Notes under the pieces: generated by a model | What the model was told of the DNA's origin: nothing | Seen by the model: only the letters and a program-made list of their open reading frames with translations | Database searches by the model: none | NCBI GenBank assembly: GCA_036504215.1 | Contig: DASXVO010000047.1 | Span: forward strand, 1 to 38,353 | Length of the DNA stretch: 38,353 nucleotides | From: Vicinamibacterales bacterium | GTDB lineage: Bacteria > Acidobacteriota > Vicinamibacteria > Vicinamibacterales > Fen-181 | Direction of reading: 5' to 3' | Program-made: the position numbers and the translations under genes | In this document: piece after piece, positions 30,243 to 38,320 of the stretch | How the letters are laid out: each line of letters opens with the position of its first letter | Position numbering within the stretch: position 1 is the first letter of the stretch

Positions 30243-31606
30243 TTCGTCGCCACCCAACCTTCTTTGTTGACCTGTTTGCCACGGGCGATGCCGAGGGCAC
30301 CCGGCGGGACGTCCTCGGTGATGGTCGATCCGGCGGCGACGTAGGCATCGCGACCGATGCGGACCGGGGCGATGAGCTGGGAGTCGCTGCCGATGAACAC
30401 GCCGTCCTCGATGACGGTCGGATTCTTGCGCACGCCGTCGTAGTTGCACGTGATCGTGCCCGCGCCGATGTTCACCTTCTCGCCGATCGTGGCGTCGCCC
30501 AAGTACGCGAGGTGGCTGGCCTTCGACCCCGCGCCGAGGCGCGTCTTCTTCAGCTCGACGAAGTTGCCGACGCGCGCGCCGGCCCGGATGTCCGAGTCGG
30601 GGCGAACGTGGGCGAACGGTCCAATGCTTACCTTTTCGGCAATTCGCGCCCCGGTCAGCAGGCAGTGGTCGAGCACGGTCACCTCGTCGGCGAGGACCGA
30701 GTCGACGATCCGCACGCCAGAGCTGATGACGCATCGGGCGCCGATGCGCGTCCGCCCCTGCAGGAACACGCCCGGCCGAATAGTCGTGTCCGGGCCAACC
30801 TCGACATCGCGGTCCACGTAGGTCGTGTCGGGATCCTCGAGCGTGACGCCGGCCGCCATCAGCGCCAGGTTCCGCGCCTGCCAGACCTGTCGGCTCATCG
30901 CGGCCAGTTCCGAGCGGTTGTTGATGCCGAGGATTTCTGCCGGATCCGCCGCCACGACGGCCCCGACCTGCCGCCCCTGTGTGCGATAGATACCGATCAG
31001 GTCCGGAAGGTAGTACTCGCGCTGTGCGTTGTCCGCGGCAATCTGGCCGAGGGCCGGGAAGAGCGGCTCGAGGTCGAACGCGTAGATGCCCGAGTTGATT
31101 TCGCGGATCGCGCGCTCGGCAGCGCTCGCGTCCCGATGTTCGACGATGCGCAGGACCGAATCGCCGTCACGGACGACGCGGCCGTAACCGGTTGGGTCCG
31201 GAACGATGGCGGTGACGACCGTGGCGGCGGCGCCCGAGGCCTCGTGCGTCGAGATCAGCGCGTCGAGGGTCTCCCTCCTCAGGAGCGGCACGTCACCCGA
31301 CAGCAGGACCAGCGTGCCGCGGACACCCTCGAGGAGCGGCTTGGCTTGCAGCACCGCGTGGCCAGTCCCGAGCTGCGGCTCCTGCAGAACGAACCGGACG
31401 TCGGCTCGATGGGCCAACGCCTTCTGCACCTGTTCCGCTTCGTGACCGACGACAACCGTCCGGCTGGCGGGGGAGAGCTGGCCCGCCGTGGCGAGCACGT
31501 AGTCGATCATCGGCGCGCCGGCCACCTGGTGAAGCACCTTCGGCCGGGCGGACTTCATGCGGGTGCCCTTTCCCGCAGCCAGGATGAGGACGTGGAGTGG
31601 GGTCAT
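30200..31606 (-). CDS. glmU: Bifunctional GlmU: glucosamine-1-phosphate acetyltransferase / GlcNAc-1-phosphate uridylyltransferase
   Basis: Completes UDP-GlcNAc synthesis for peptidoglycan and lipopolysaccharide. 468 residues. The N-terminal nucleotidyltransferase domain has LILAAGKGTRMKSARPKVLH, LQEPQLGTGHAVLQAKPLL and INSGIYAFD. The C-terminal left-handed beta helix contains GARVGNFVELKKTRLGAGSK, HLAYLGDATIGEKVNIGAGT and TCNYDGVRKNPTVIEDGVFI. The last 12 or so residues (MKDEGGRTKTEG) are encoded by the heptamer array and replace the usual short Lys/Arg tail. Starts 26 bases after the stop of the TPR gene. Confidence 0.97.
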   Translation of the reverse strand: MTPLHVLILAAGKGTRMKSARPKVLHQVAGAPMIDYVLATAGQLSPASRTVVVGHEAEQVQKALAHRADVRFVLQEPQLGTGHAVLQAKPLLEGVRGTLVLLSGDVPLLRRETLDALISTHEASGAAATVVTAIVPDPTGYGRVVRDGDSVLRIVEHRDASAAERAIREINSGIYAFDLEPLFPALGQIAADNAQREYYLPDLIGIYRTQGRQVGAVVAADPAEILGINNRSELAAMSRQVWQARNLALMAAGVTLEDPDTTYVDRDVEVGPDTTIRPGVFLQGRTRIGARCVISSGVRIVDSVLADEVTVLDHCLLTGARIAEKVSIGPFAHVRPDSDIRAGARVGNFVELKKTRLGAGSKASHLAYLGDATIGEKVNIGAGTITCNYDGVRKNPTVIEDGVFIGSDSQLIAPVRIGRDAYVAAGSTITEDVPPGALGIARGKQVNKEGWVATKKMKDEGGRTKTEG

Positions 31607-31632
31607 AAAGAGCCCGGAGCCGTATCCTCGCG

Positions 31633-32463
31633 CTACCGTCTTCGTCGCCGCACGACCGGCGCTTCCAGCAGGGCAACGAAGCTCTCCATCTCGTGGAGCG
31701 GTTCGAAATCGACGTCCTGGCTGGCGAGATAGCGATTCTCCGGGTTGAGGTCGATCGCCTGCCGCAGGTGTCCCAGACCTGCGGCGATGTCCCCCTTCAG
31801 TGCGTGAACGACGGAGAGCATGTAATGGACGTGGTCGTTCGACCCGTCCTCGGCCTCGAGCCGGCGGAGCAGCGTCAGCCCCTCATCGTACGCGCCGCGG
31901 TTGATGGCGACGGTGGCCGCGTACACCCGATCCTCGAACGTCTTCGGGGCCGGTTCCTTCGACGAGGCCTGTCGCTCGCAGAGGGTCAGGTAGACCCGGA
32001 CACGCTCCTGCAGTTCCTTCTCTTCCGGATACGTCTTGATGATCGCTTTCAGAAGTTCGGCCGCACGTCCGAATTGCCGCTGTTGGAGTGCGCGGAAAGC
32101 GCGCTCGAACATTTCGACGGCCGCCTCGTGGACCTTCTGATCGTCCAGTGCCGCCGGCGTGACAGGAGCCCTCGAATTCAGTCGCGACTGCGGTTTCGCC
32201 GCCTTGGTCGGGGGCATCGCCTTGGTGGGCACTCTCGCCGTGCGTTTCCGGGCTGGGGCAGACGGCACCGGCCTCTTGGCGACGGCCTTCCGCGCGGGCT
32301 TCACCGGTTTCCTGGGCGCGGCCTTCGGACTCGGCTTGGAGATCGCCTTCCGAGGCTTGGCGGCGGCCGCGGGGCGAGCAGCCTTCCCGGACTTCGGCCT
32401 CAAATGCTGAGCTGGCCTCCGATTCCCGACGGTCGATGAACGGGTCTGGCGCTGCTTAGCCAT
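31633..32463 (-). CDS. TPR protein with histone-H1-like basic N-terminal region
   Basis: 276 residues, no family name assigned. Residues about 1-115 are rich in Lys, Ala, Pro and Arg with PAKK-like steps (KPSPKAAPRKPVKPARKAVA), as in histone H1-like or nucleoid-associated tails. Residues about 120-260 form helical repeats of the tetratricopeptide type (AFRALQQRQFGRAAELLKAI, AYDEGLTLLRRLEAEDGSND, GHLRQAIDLNPENRYLA). The C-terminus is RRRRR. No signal peptide, so cytoplasmic, possibly nucleic-acid associated (inference). AGGGG lies 9 bases before ATG 32463 and can pair with a CCC directly ahead of the ATG. Confidence 0.85.
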   Translation of the reverse strand: MAKQRQTRSSTVGNRRPAQHLRPKSGKAARPAAAAKPRKAISKPSPKAAPRKPVKPARKAVAKRPVPSAPARKRTARVPTKAMPPTKAAKPQSRLNSRAPVTPAALDDQKVHEAAVEMFERAFRALQQRQFGRAAELLKAIIKTYPEEKELQERVRVYLTLCERQASSKEPAPKTFEDRVYAATVAINRGAYDEGLTLLRRLEAEDGSNDHVHYMLSVVHALKGDIAAGLGHLRQAIDLNPENRYLASQDVDFEPLHEMESFVALLEAPVVRRRRR

Positions 32464-32534
32464 GGGACAAGTCCCCTGTTAGGGCAAAACCCAGAAACAA
32501 TAAAGCGATTGGCGGCGCTAACTTAACAAATGCC

Positions 32535-33407
32535 CTATTGAGAGGTCAAGTCGGGTGCGGGATCGACGCTGGCCTTTGCGCGTTCGACGGCGGCGTACAC
32601 CTCACGGGCGCTGAGGCCGTATTTCTCGGCCAGCCGCGAAATGGCCGGCCGACGCGCGAGGCCAGAATCCTCAGTCAGATGATAGAACTCATCGAAAAGG
32701 CCGGCATCTGAGGGTAGGGCGTCTGGCAGAGACGGCGTCGCGGCGGCAGGTCCGAGTACGATCGTGAACTCTCCTCGCGGAGTCAGCAACCGAGGGAGCA
32801 CGGCAGAAATAGGTCCCCTGACCAATTCCTCGTGAAGCTTGGTCAACTCCCTGGCGACGCACACCGGCCGGTCGCCAAGGGCGCGAAGGGCGGCAGCCAA
32901 CGTCTCCCGGATCCGGTGCGGAGCTTCGTAGAAGATGAGCGTCTCCTGCCGGCCGGCGAGTGACTCGAACCAGCGGTCCCGAGCCTGCAAGCGGGGCGGT
33001 GGGAAGCCCAGGAACGCGAACGAGTTGGTCGGCAGGCCGGAGGCGACCAGGGCCGTGAGCAGGGCGCTTGGGCCTGGAACGGCCTCGACCCGGATGCCGG
33101 CCTCCACCGCCGCCTTCACGAGTCGATAGCCCGGATCCGAGATGCCCGGCGTTCCGGCGTCCGACACGAGGGCGAGGTTGTCGCCGGCCACAAGACGTGC
33201 GAGCAATCGGGGCGTCTTCTCGTGCTCGATCTGCTCGTAGAAACTGGTGGTCGGCACGTGGATGTCGAAATGTGCCAGGAGTTTTGCGGTGTGTCGGGTG
33301 TCCTCGGCGGCGACGAGCGAGACCTCGCGCAGTACACGCAACGCCCGCAGCGTGATGTCCTCGAGGTTGCCGATCGGCGTCGCAACGAGAAAGAGGGTGC
33401 CGGGCAT
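32535..33407 (-). CDS. rsmI: 16S rRNA (cytidine1402-2'-O)-methyltransferase RsmI
   Basis: Methylates the ribose of C1402 in the decoding centre. 290 residues from ATG 33407, starting MPGTLFLVATPIGNLEDITL. Tetrapyrrole-methylase-fold motifs are present: LVSDAGTPGISDPGYRLV, VEAVPGPSALLTALVASGLP, FAFLGFPPPR and IFYEAPHRI. An earlier GTG at 33455 would add 16 residues but runs through the candidate promoter. The C-terminal helix-turn-helix-like end (ISRLAEKYGLSAREVYAAVE) is normal for the family. Divergent from the DUF885 gene. Confidence 0.95.
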   Translation of the reverse strand: MPGTLFLVATPIGNLEDITLRALRVLREVSLVAAEDTRHTAKLLAHFDIHVPTTSFYEQIEHEKTPRLLARLVAGDNLALVSDAGTPGISDPGYRLVKAAVEAGIRVEAVPGPSALLTALVASGLPTNSFAFLGFPPPRLQARDRWFESLAGRQETLIFYEAPHRIRETLAAALRALGDRPVCVARELTKLHEELVRGPISAVLPRLLTPRGEFTIVLGPAAATPSLPDALPSDAGLFDEFYHLTEDSGLARRPAISRLAEKYGLSAREVYAAVERAKASVDPAPDLTSQ

Positions 33408-33445
33408 GTCCGTTCCAACCTTGTGCCCTGAACCGGAGGCCGGGT

Positions 33446-33459
33446 ATTGTACCATTGTA
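33446..33459 (-). promoter_or_regulatory. Candidate -10 elements for rsmI
   Basis: Two TACAAT hexamers on the minus strand, at 33454-33459 and 33446-33451, 39-52 bases before the rsmI ATG. The region is the divergent intergenic gap (33408-33540). No convincing -35 is seen. Confidence 0.35.
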
Positions 33460-33540
33460 GCCAGGGGCAGTCTGTCGGAGCGCGAACGGCGGGAGTCGCC
33501 GAACGGCTCGCCGGCGGCCCGGACCCTCGAGGGCGCGAGA

Positions 33541-35199
33541 GTGTACTCATCCGAACCGTTGCACCATTTCGTCGACGATTACCTGCGTTATCTCTACGAG
33601 ATCCAGCCAACGGGCGCGGCGCTCGACGGCGTGCACACGAACGACGATCTCCTGGAGGACTTCAGTCGAAACGCGCTCGAAGGACAGGCGCGGGCACTGT
33701 CCGGCTTCGCCCGCCGCCTCGACGAGATCTCGGTTGATGGTCTGACCGAGACCGAGCGAGTCGAGCATCCGGTCATTGCCGCCACGATCCGGGCGCGGAT
33801 CTTCGAACTCGAAGAGGTCCGGACGTGGGAGCGCAATCCGCAGCACTACGCCGACGTCCTTGCCACCAGCCTGGCGACCCAGGCGATCTTCCCGTACGCC
33901 GCCGAAGACGAACGCGCGCGGCGCGTGCTGTCCAAGCTGCGTCAGACGCCGCGCCTGCTGCAGGCGGCCCGCGATAACATCAAGGACCCGCCAGGCATCT
34001 ACGCGAAGGTCGGGATGGAGACCATGCGCGGCGTGCTGCGGTTCATCGAGCGCGATCTGCCGCGGGCGTTCTCCGGCGTCGATGACTTGCATCTGCTGGG
34101 CGATCTGGCCGACGCGTCGGTCGAGGCGGCGGATGCCATCAAGGGTTATCAACGCTACCTCGAGGAGGAGGTCGCGCCCAAGGCGCGTGCGTCGTTCCGT
34201 CTCGGCCGCGAGAAGTTCGAGCGCAAGCTGAAGCTGGAAGAAGGCATCTCGGTCGGAGTGGACAAGCTCCTCGCCATCGCGGGACGCGAGCTGTGGGCCG
34301 TGCAGGAAGAGTTTCGCCGCGTGGCGTCGCGCATCGACAACGGGGACGCGCGGACGGCGTGGCGCAAGGCGAAGGACAACCATCCGGCTGCCGGCCAGCT
34401 CGTGGGAACCGCGCAGGGGCAGCTCGAGAAGTTGATGACGTTCATCCAGCGGAACGACCTCGTGACGATTCCGCCGGGCGAACCGCTGCTCGTGGCGCCG
34501 ACGCCGGATTTCTACCGCTGGACGTTTGCCAGCATGTGGACGCCGGGGCCGTTCGAGACCAAGCCGACGCGTGCGTACTACTACGTCACCGACGCGGATC
34601 CGTCGTGGCCGGCGGAGCGCCAGGCCGAGCACCTGCTCGACTTCAACTTCGCCACGCTGTGGTCCATTTCCATCCACGAGGCGTACCCGGGACACTACCT
34701 GCACGCCCTGCACCTGCGGCAGGTGGATTCGAAACTGCGCAAGTCGATGCTGTTCTCGCCCGCGTCCACGGTCGAAGGCTGGGCGCACTACTGCGAGCAG
34801 ATGATGATGGAGGCGGGGTTCGAAAAGGGTGACCCGTACGTCCGCCTCGGACAACTGGCCGAAGCCCTCATCCGCCTCGCCCGCTTCATCGTCGGAATCC
34901 GGCTGCACGCCGAGGACATGTCGGTCGAAGCGGGGATGCGTTTCTTCCGCGACGAGGCGTTCATGGAGGAGTCGGGCGCGCGACGGGAAGCCGAGCGCGG
35001 CACGTTCGACCCAACCTACCTGGTCTACAGCGCCGGGAAGCTGATGGTGCAGAAGCTGCGCGCAGATTACAAGGCGCAACTCGGTGCGAAGTACTCGCTG
35101 CGCGCGTTCCACGACGCGTTCCTCGGCAATGGGACGCTGCCGATCTGGGCGATGCGAAAGCTGATGCTGCCGGGGGATAGGGGTGATGTGCTTGAATGA
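33541..35199 (+). CDS. DUF885-family putative metallopeptidase
   Basis: 552 residues from GTG 33541. I recognise the DUF885 family by its overall pattern and by HEAYPGHYLHALHLR (HEAYPGH at 379-385) followed by EGWAHYCEQ (412-417). These resemble zinc-binding HExxxGH plus Glu elements, so a metallopeptidase role is inferred. GAGGG lies 7 bases before the GTG; a frame open further upstream crosses the rsmI promoter and start. No signal peptide is evident, so the protein may be cytoplasmic, whereas several relatives are lipoproteins. The stop codon is immediately followed by a heptamer array. Confidence 0.88.
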   Translation: MYSSEPLHHFVDDYLRYLYEIQPTGAALDGVHTNDDLLEDFSRNALEGQARALSGFARRLDEISVDGLTETERVEHPVIAATIRARIFELEEVRTWERNPQHYADVLATSLATQAIFPYAAEDERARRVLSKLRQTPRLLQAARDNIKDPPGIYAKVGMETMRGVLRFIERDLPRAFSGVDDLHLLGDLADASVEAADAIKGYQRYLEEEVAPKARASFRLGREKFERKLKLEEGISVGVDKLLAIAGRELWAVQEEFRRVASRIDNGDARTAWRKAKDNHPAAGQLVGTAQGQLEKLMTFIQRNDLVTIPPGEPLLVAPTPDFYRWTFASMWTPGPFETKPTRAYYYVTDADPSWPAERQAEHLLDFNFATLWSISIHEAYPGHYLHALHLRQVDSKLRKSMLFSPASTVEGWAHYCEQMMMEAGFEKGDPYVRLGQLAEALIRLARFIVGIRLHAEDMSVEAGMRFFRDEAFMEESGARREAERGTFDPTYLVYSAGKLMVQKLRADYKAQLGAKYSLRAFHDAFLGNGTLPIWAMRKLMLPGDRGDVLE

Positions 35200-35254
35200 G
35201 CGCTAGCGGCTAAGCGCTAAGTGCTAGTGCTGGGTGCTGGGTGCTGGGTGCGCG
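35200..35254. repeat. Heptamer array (GCGCTAA to GTGCTGG) after the DUF885 gene
   Basis: Units of seven bases follow the stop codon at once: GCGCTAG, CGGCTAA, GCGCTAA, GTGCTA (six bases), GTGCTGG three times, GTGCGCG. The GTGCTGG unit is the same as in the array at the end of selD. Confidence 0.85.
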
Positions 35255-35289
35255 GGAAGGCGCCAGGCGGGGAAGCAGGGCTGGGAGCA

Positions 35290-35652
35290 ATGCCACTTTA
35301 CGAATATCAGTGTGAGATTTGCGGCGTCAAGTTCGAGGTGATTCAGAAGTTCGCGGATCGGTCCGTGGACAAGTGCCGAACGTGCGGCGGGCCGGTGCAT
35401 CGGTTGCTGTCGGCGCCGGCCATCCAGTTCAAGGGGACCGGCTGGTACATCACCGACTACGCGCGGAAGGGGAAGGGCGAAGGCGACACGGCCACCGTTT
35501 CTTCGAGCGGATCGAACAACGGCAGCACGTCGACGAGCGGCGCCACGTCGAGTCCGAGCAACGGCAGCGGCAGCAAGGACAGCTCAGCCGCCAGCACCTC
35601 GTCGACGACGACCCCGGCTGCCTCGACGACCCCGGCGGCCAAGAAAGAGTAG
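35290..35652 (+). CDS. FmdB-type zinc-ribbon protein with Ser/Thr-rich tail
   Basis: 120 residues. MPLYEYQCEICGVKFEVIQK begins a zinc ribbon with C8xxC11 and C29xxC32 (KCRTCGG), the regulatory FmdB family signature, followed by LLSAPAIQFKGTGWYITDYA. From about residue 60 the chain is almost entirely Ser, Thr, Gly, Asn and Ala, then Pro/Ala, ending AAKKE, and is likely disordered. The function of this small family is not established. GGAG lies just before the ATG. It ends three bases before the galU stop on the other strand, with no terminator between. Confidence 0.9.
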   Translation: MPLYEYQCEICGVKFEVIQKFADRSVDKCRTCGGPVHRLLSAPAIQFKGTGWYITDYARKGKGEGDTATVSSSGSNNGSTSTSGATSSPSNGSGSKDSSAASTSSTTTPAASTTPAAKKE

Positions 35653-35655
35653 GCG

Positions 35656-36534
35656 TTACCGTGCGATGAGGTCGAGTGTGCGCAGGTACTCCTTGAAGGG
35701 CTCGGCCAGATCGGGGCGGCGCAGCGCGAAGTAGACGACGGCCTTCAGGAAGCCGAGCTTGTTCCCGGTGTCGTGGCGGACGCCCTTGACCTCGTAGGCA
35801 TAGATGGGCCGCTCGTGCAACAGGCGGCGGAGGCCGTTGGTCAGCTGGATCTCGCCCGTGCGATCGGCGGCCGTCGCCTTCAACGCCGGGAAGATGTCGG
35901 GCGTCAGGATGTAGCGGCCGATAATCGCCAGGTTCGACGGCGCCTCGTCGCGCCGCGGCTTTTCCACCAGATCGCGCACCCGATACAACCCGTCGCCGAG
36001 CGGCTCCGCGATGTCCACGATGCCGTACGACGAGACATCCGTCTGTGGCACGCGTTCGACGGCGAGCACCGGGCTGTTGACCCGCTCGAACACATCGCAC
36101 ATCTGTCGCAGCGCCGGCGGATCCGCGTCAATCACATCGTCGCCCAGGATGACCGCGAACGGTTCGTTGCCAACGAGCTCACGCGTGACCAGCACGGCGT
36201 GGCCGAGGCCGAGCGGCTCGCCCTGGCGGACGTAGACGAAGTTGATGAGGTTCGAGACCTTGCGAATCGTGGCCAGCAGTTCCGTCTTGCCGCGCGACTC
36301 GAGGAATGTTTCGAGCTCGATCGAGACGTCGAAATGATCTTCGATCGCGTTCTTGCCGCGTCCGGTGACGAGGATGATGTTGTCGACGCCGGACGCCACC
36401 GCTTCTTCGACGCCGTACTGGATGATCGGCTTGTCGACGAGCACCAGCATTTCCTTCGGCTGGGCCTTGGTGGCCGGCAGGAACCTGGTGCCGAGACCGG
36501 CGGCGGGGAAGACGGCTTTTCGGATGGTCGTCAT
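35656..36534 (-). CDS. galU: UTP--glucose-1-phosphate uridylyltransferase
   Basis: Makes UDP-glucose for polysaccharide and glycolipid synthesis. 292 residues. RKAVFPAAGLGTRFLPATKA is the nucleotide-binding signature, then PKEMLVLVDKPIIQYGVEEA, GRGKNAIEDHFDVSIELE, FVYVRQGEPLGLGHAVLVTR and DLVEKPRRDEAPSNLAIIGR. Length and order are normal. GGAG lies 6 bases before ATG 36534. Lies opposite to serS across a 298-base gap that holds promoters and a small repeat. Confidence 0.97.
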   Translation of the reverse strand: MTTIRKAVFPAAGLGTRFLPATKAQPKEMLVLVDKPIIQYGVEEAVASGVDNIILVTGRGKNAIEDHFDVSIELETFLESRGKTELLATIRKVSNLINFVYVRQGEPLGLGHAVLVTRELVGNEPFAVILGDDVIDADPPALRQMCDVFERVNSPVLAVERVPQTDVSSYGIVDIAEPLGDGLYRVRDLVEKPRRDEAPSNLAIIGRYILTPDIFPALKATAADRTGEIQLTNGLRRLLHERPIYAYEVKGVRHDTGNKLGFLKAVVYFALRRPDLAEPFKEYLRTLDLIAR

Positions 36535-36631
36535 CGAATCTCCTCTGTAGCCTGAACGAAGCCCAAGGGCTTCGAGACCTATACACAGTCCGCCGAGGTC
36601 GCCGGGGAAAGACCGCGAAAGAAATCAGGAT

Positions 36632-36658
36632 CTCTGCGCCCTCTGCGTGCTCTGTGTT
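36632..36658. repeat. Three 9-base units CTCTGCGCC / CTCTGCGTG / CTCTGTGTT
   Basis: Three head-to-tail 9-base units in the 298-base gap between galU and serS (36535-36832). The upstream part of that gap shows no gene; the downstream part holds the serS promoter and leader hairpin. Confidence 0.65.
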
Positions 36659-36743
36659 CGAACCGTCCGCGCAGCACCGCTCATCGTAGACCGTTTCCGG
36701 GAGGCGCAAAAGGCCAAAGGGCTGCCCGCCGCCGGTTGTATCC

Positions 36744-36788
36744 TATAAGATCTGGATGCAGGCCGCCGTCTCCGCGGGCCCTGCATCC
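36744..36788 (+). promoter_or_regulatory. serS -10 element and leader hairpin
   Basis: TATAAG at 36744-36749 is a likely -10. The transcript would start near 36756, essentially at a hairpin whose outer stem GGATGCAGG (36754-36762) pairs perfectly with CCTGCATCC (36780-36788), with an inner CCGC/GCGG stem. It precedes the serS ATG by about 45 bases. It is not a recognisable T-box. Confidence 0.45.
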
Positions 36789-36832
36789 TCTGGCGACGAA
36801 CTTCTTCTGACCGGTGACGATCGGCTACAGCC

Positions 36833-38122
36833 ATGCTCGACCCTGCATTCGTTCGTGATCATCCCGATGCCGTGCGGACCGGTCTTCGCAGCCGCGGCAT
36901 CGACCCCGATGCCGACCTCGAGGCGCTCGCGACCTTCGAGTCGCGCCGGCGCGAGGTGATTCTCGAAGTCGAGGAACTCAAGCGCCTGCAGAACCGTTCG
37001 GGCGAAGAAGTGGCGCGAGCCAAGAAGGAGGGCCGCGATCCGAGCGCGGTGTTCGCCGCGAACCGCGAGCGCGGGCAGCAGATCAAGCAGCTCGAAGCCG
37101 ACCTCGACGCCATCGAGCAGCAGCGACGCGCCCTGCTGCTCACCATTCCGAACCTGCCGGCCCCGCACGTGCCGGTGGGCGCCAGTGCCGCCGAGAACAG
37201 GGAAGTGCGCCGCGTCGGCGAGCCCCGCGCCTGCGACTTCGAGCCCCAGGCGCACTGGGATCTCGGGCCGGCGCTCGGCATCATCGACTTCGAGCGGGCG
37301 ACGAAGGTGTCGGGCGCGCGCTTCTCGTTTCTGATGGGCGACGGCGCGCGGTTGTCGCGCGCGCTCATCAACTTCATGCTCTCGTTGCACACCCGTGAGC
37401 ATGGCTATACCGAGGTCGAGCCGCCCTTCATGGTCAGCGCCGAGACGCTGACCGGCACGGGCAACCTGCCGAAGTTCGAGGCCGACCTGTTCAAGATTGC
37501 CGGCGAGTGGGACCTGTACCTGATTCCGACCGCCGAGGTTCCACTGACGAACCTCCACCGAGGCGAAATTCTCGACGGCCGCCAGTTGCCGCTGAAGTAC
37601 TGCGCCTACACGCCGTGCTTCCGCAGCGAGGCCGGGTCGTACGGAGCCGACGTGCGCGGCCTGATCCGCCAGCACCAGTTCGACAAGGTGGAACTGGTCA
37701 AGTTCGCGGCTCCCGACCGCTCGTACGAGGAACTCGAGGGGCTGACGCGGGACGCCGAGCAGGTGCTCGTGCGCCTCGGCCTGCCGTATCGCACGATCAT
37801 GCTGTGCACTGGCGACATGGGCTTCGCGTCGGCCACGACCTACGACATCGAGGTATGGCTCCCGAGCCAGAAGACGTACCGCGAGATTTCGTCCTGCAGC
37901 AACACCGAGGCCTTCCAGGCGCGGCGCGCGAACATCAAGTTCCGGCCGGACGGCAAGGGCAAGGCTGAGCTCGTCCACACGCTCAACGGGTCGGGACTCG
38001 CCGTCGGCCGCACGCTGATCGCCGTGCTCGAGAACTACCAGCAGAAGGACGGCTCGGTGATCGTTCCCGAGGCGCTGCGTCCCTGGATGGACGGGCAGGA
38101 GATCATCACGCCCCGGCGGTAG
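36833..38122 (+). CDS. serS: Seryl-tRNA synthetase
   Basis: Charges tRNA-Ser, and in selenocysteine users also tRNA-Sec, with serine. 429 residues. The N-terminal antiparallel coiled coil (about 30-105; [20 protein letters not shown] and [20 protein letters not shown]) grips the long variable arm. Class II catalytic motifs are [20 protein letters not shown] (motif 2) and [20 protein letters not shown] (motif 3), with [17 protein letters not shown] and [20 protein letters not shown]. The protein ends EIITPRR. A tRNA-Ser gene lies 108 bases downstream on the same strand. No strong Shine-Dalgarno is seen. Confidence 0.98.
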   Translation: MLDPAFVRDHPDAVRTGLRSRGIDPDADLEALATFESRRREVILEVEELKRLQNRSGEEVARAKKEGRDPSAVFAANRERGQQIKQLEADLDAIEQQRRALLLTIPNLPAPHVPVGASAAENREVRRVGEPRACDFEPQAHWDLGPALGIIDFERATKVSGARFSFLMGDGARLSRALINFMLSLHTREHGYTEVEPPFMVSAETLTGTGNLPKFEADLFKIAGEWDLYLIPTAEVPLTNLHRGEILDGRQLPLKYCAYTPCFRSEAGSYGADVRGLIRQHQFDKVELVKFAAPDRSYEELEGLTRDAEQVLVRLGLPYRTIMLCTGDMGFASATTYDIEVWLPSQKTYREISSCSNTEAFQARRANIKFRPDGKGKAELVHTLNGSGLAVGRTLIAVLENYQQKDGSVIVPEALRPWMDGQEIITPRR

Positions 38123-38126
38123 ATGT

Positions 38127-38226
38127 CAGGATCCAGGAGTCAGGAGCCGGAATCCAGGCGCCGAAACGCAGAGGCTGTCATCTGGCTTCTCACTCCTGTA
38201 TTCTGACTCCTGACTCCTGACTCGTG
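38127..38226. repeat. Paired inverted heptamer arrays between serS and tRNA-Ser
   Basis: The left arm, 38127-38161, is five exact-phase heptamers (CAGGATC, CAGGAGT, CAGGAGC, CGGAATC, CAGGCGC). The right arm, 38192-38226, is five complementary heptamers (ACTCCTG, TATTCTG, ACTCCTG, ACTCCTG, ACTCGTG). Thirty unrelated bases form the loop. The array ends four bases before the tRNA. Confidence 0.9.
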
Positions 38227-38230
38227 ATGC

Positions 38231-38320
38231 GGAGAGGTGGCCGAGTGGTTGATGGCTCCGGTCTTGAAAACCGGCGTGGGGGAAACCCCACCGGGGGTTC
38301 GAATCCCTCCCTCTCCGCCA
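38231..38320 (+). tRNA. tRNA-Ser(UGA)
   Basis: Class II tRNA with a long variable arm. The acceptor stem GGAGAGG pairs with CCTCTCC, followed by G and an encoded CCA. The anticodon stem CCGGT/ACCGG encloses CTTGAAA, placing anticodon TGA at 38265-38267. The variable arm is GTGGGG...CCCCAC and the T loop is GTTCGAATC. It has a 7-base acceptor and UGA anticodon, so it is not tRNA-Sec. It lies downstream of serS in the same direction. Confidence 0.97.

Noticed and set aside
26325-30344. 1339-codon open frame on the plus strand across pcrA and glmS
   Set aside because: It is antisense to two clear genes. High GC keeps the mirrored frame free of stops; the translation is low-complexity Arg/Asp/His/Leu with no domain.
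36659-36832. T-box riboswitch upstream of serS
   Set aside because: No T-box consensus sequence or antiterminator was found; only a simple hairpin is present.
22302-38226. CRISPR array interpretation of the repeats
   Set aside because: Units are 7-9 bases without spacers of constant length, and no cas gene is present.
38231-38320. tRNA-Sec, given the selenoprotein in the window
   Set aside because: The anticodon is UGA and the acceptor stem has seven pairs, so it is tRNA-Ser.
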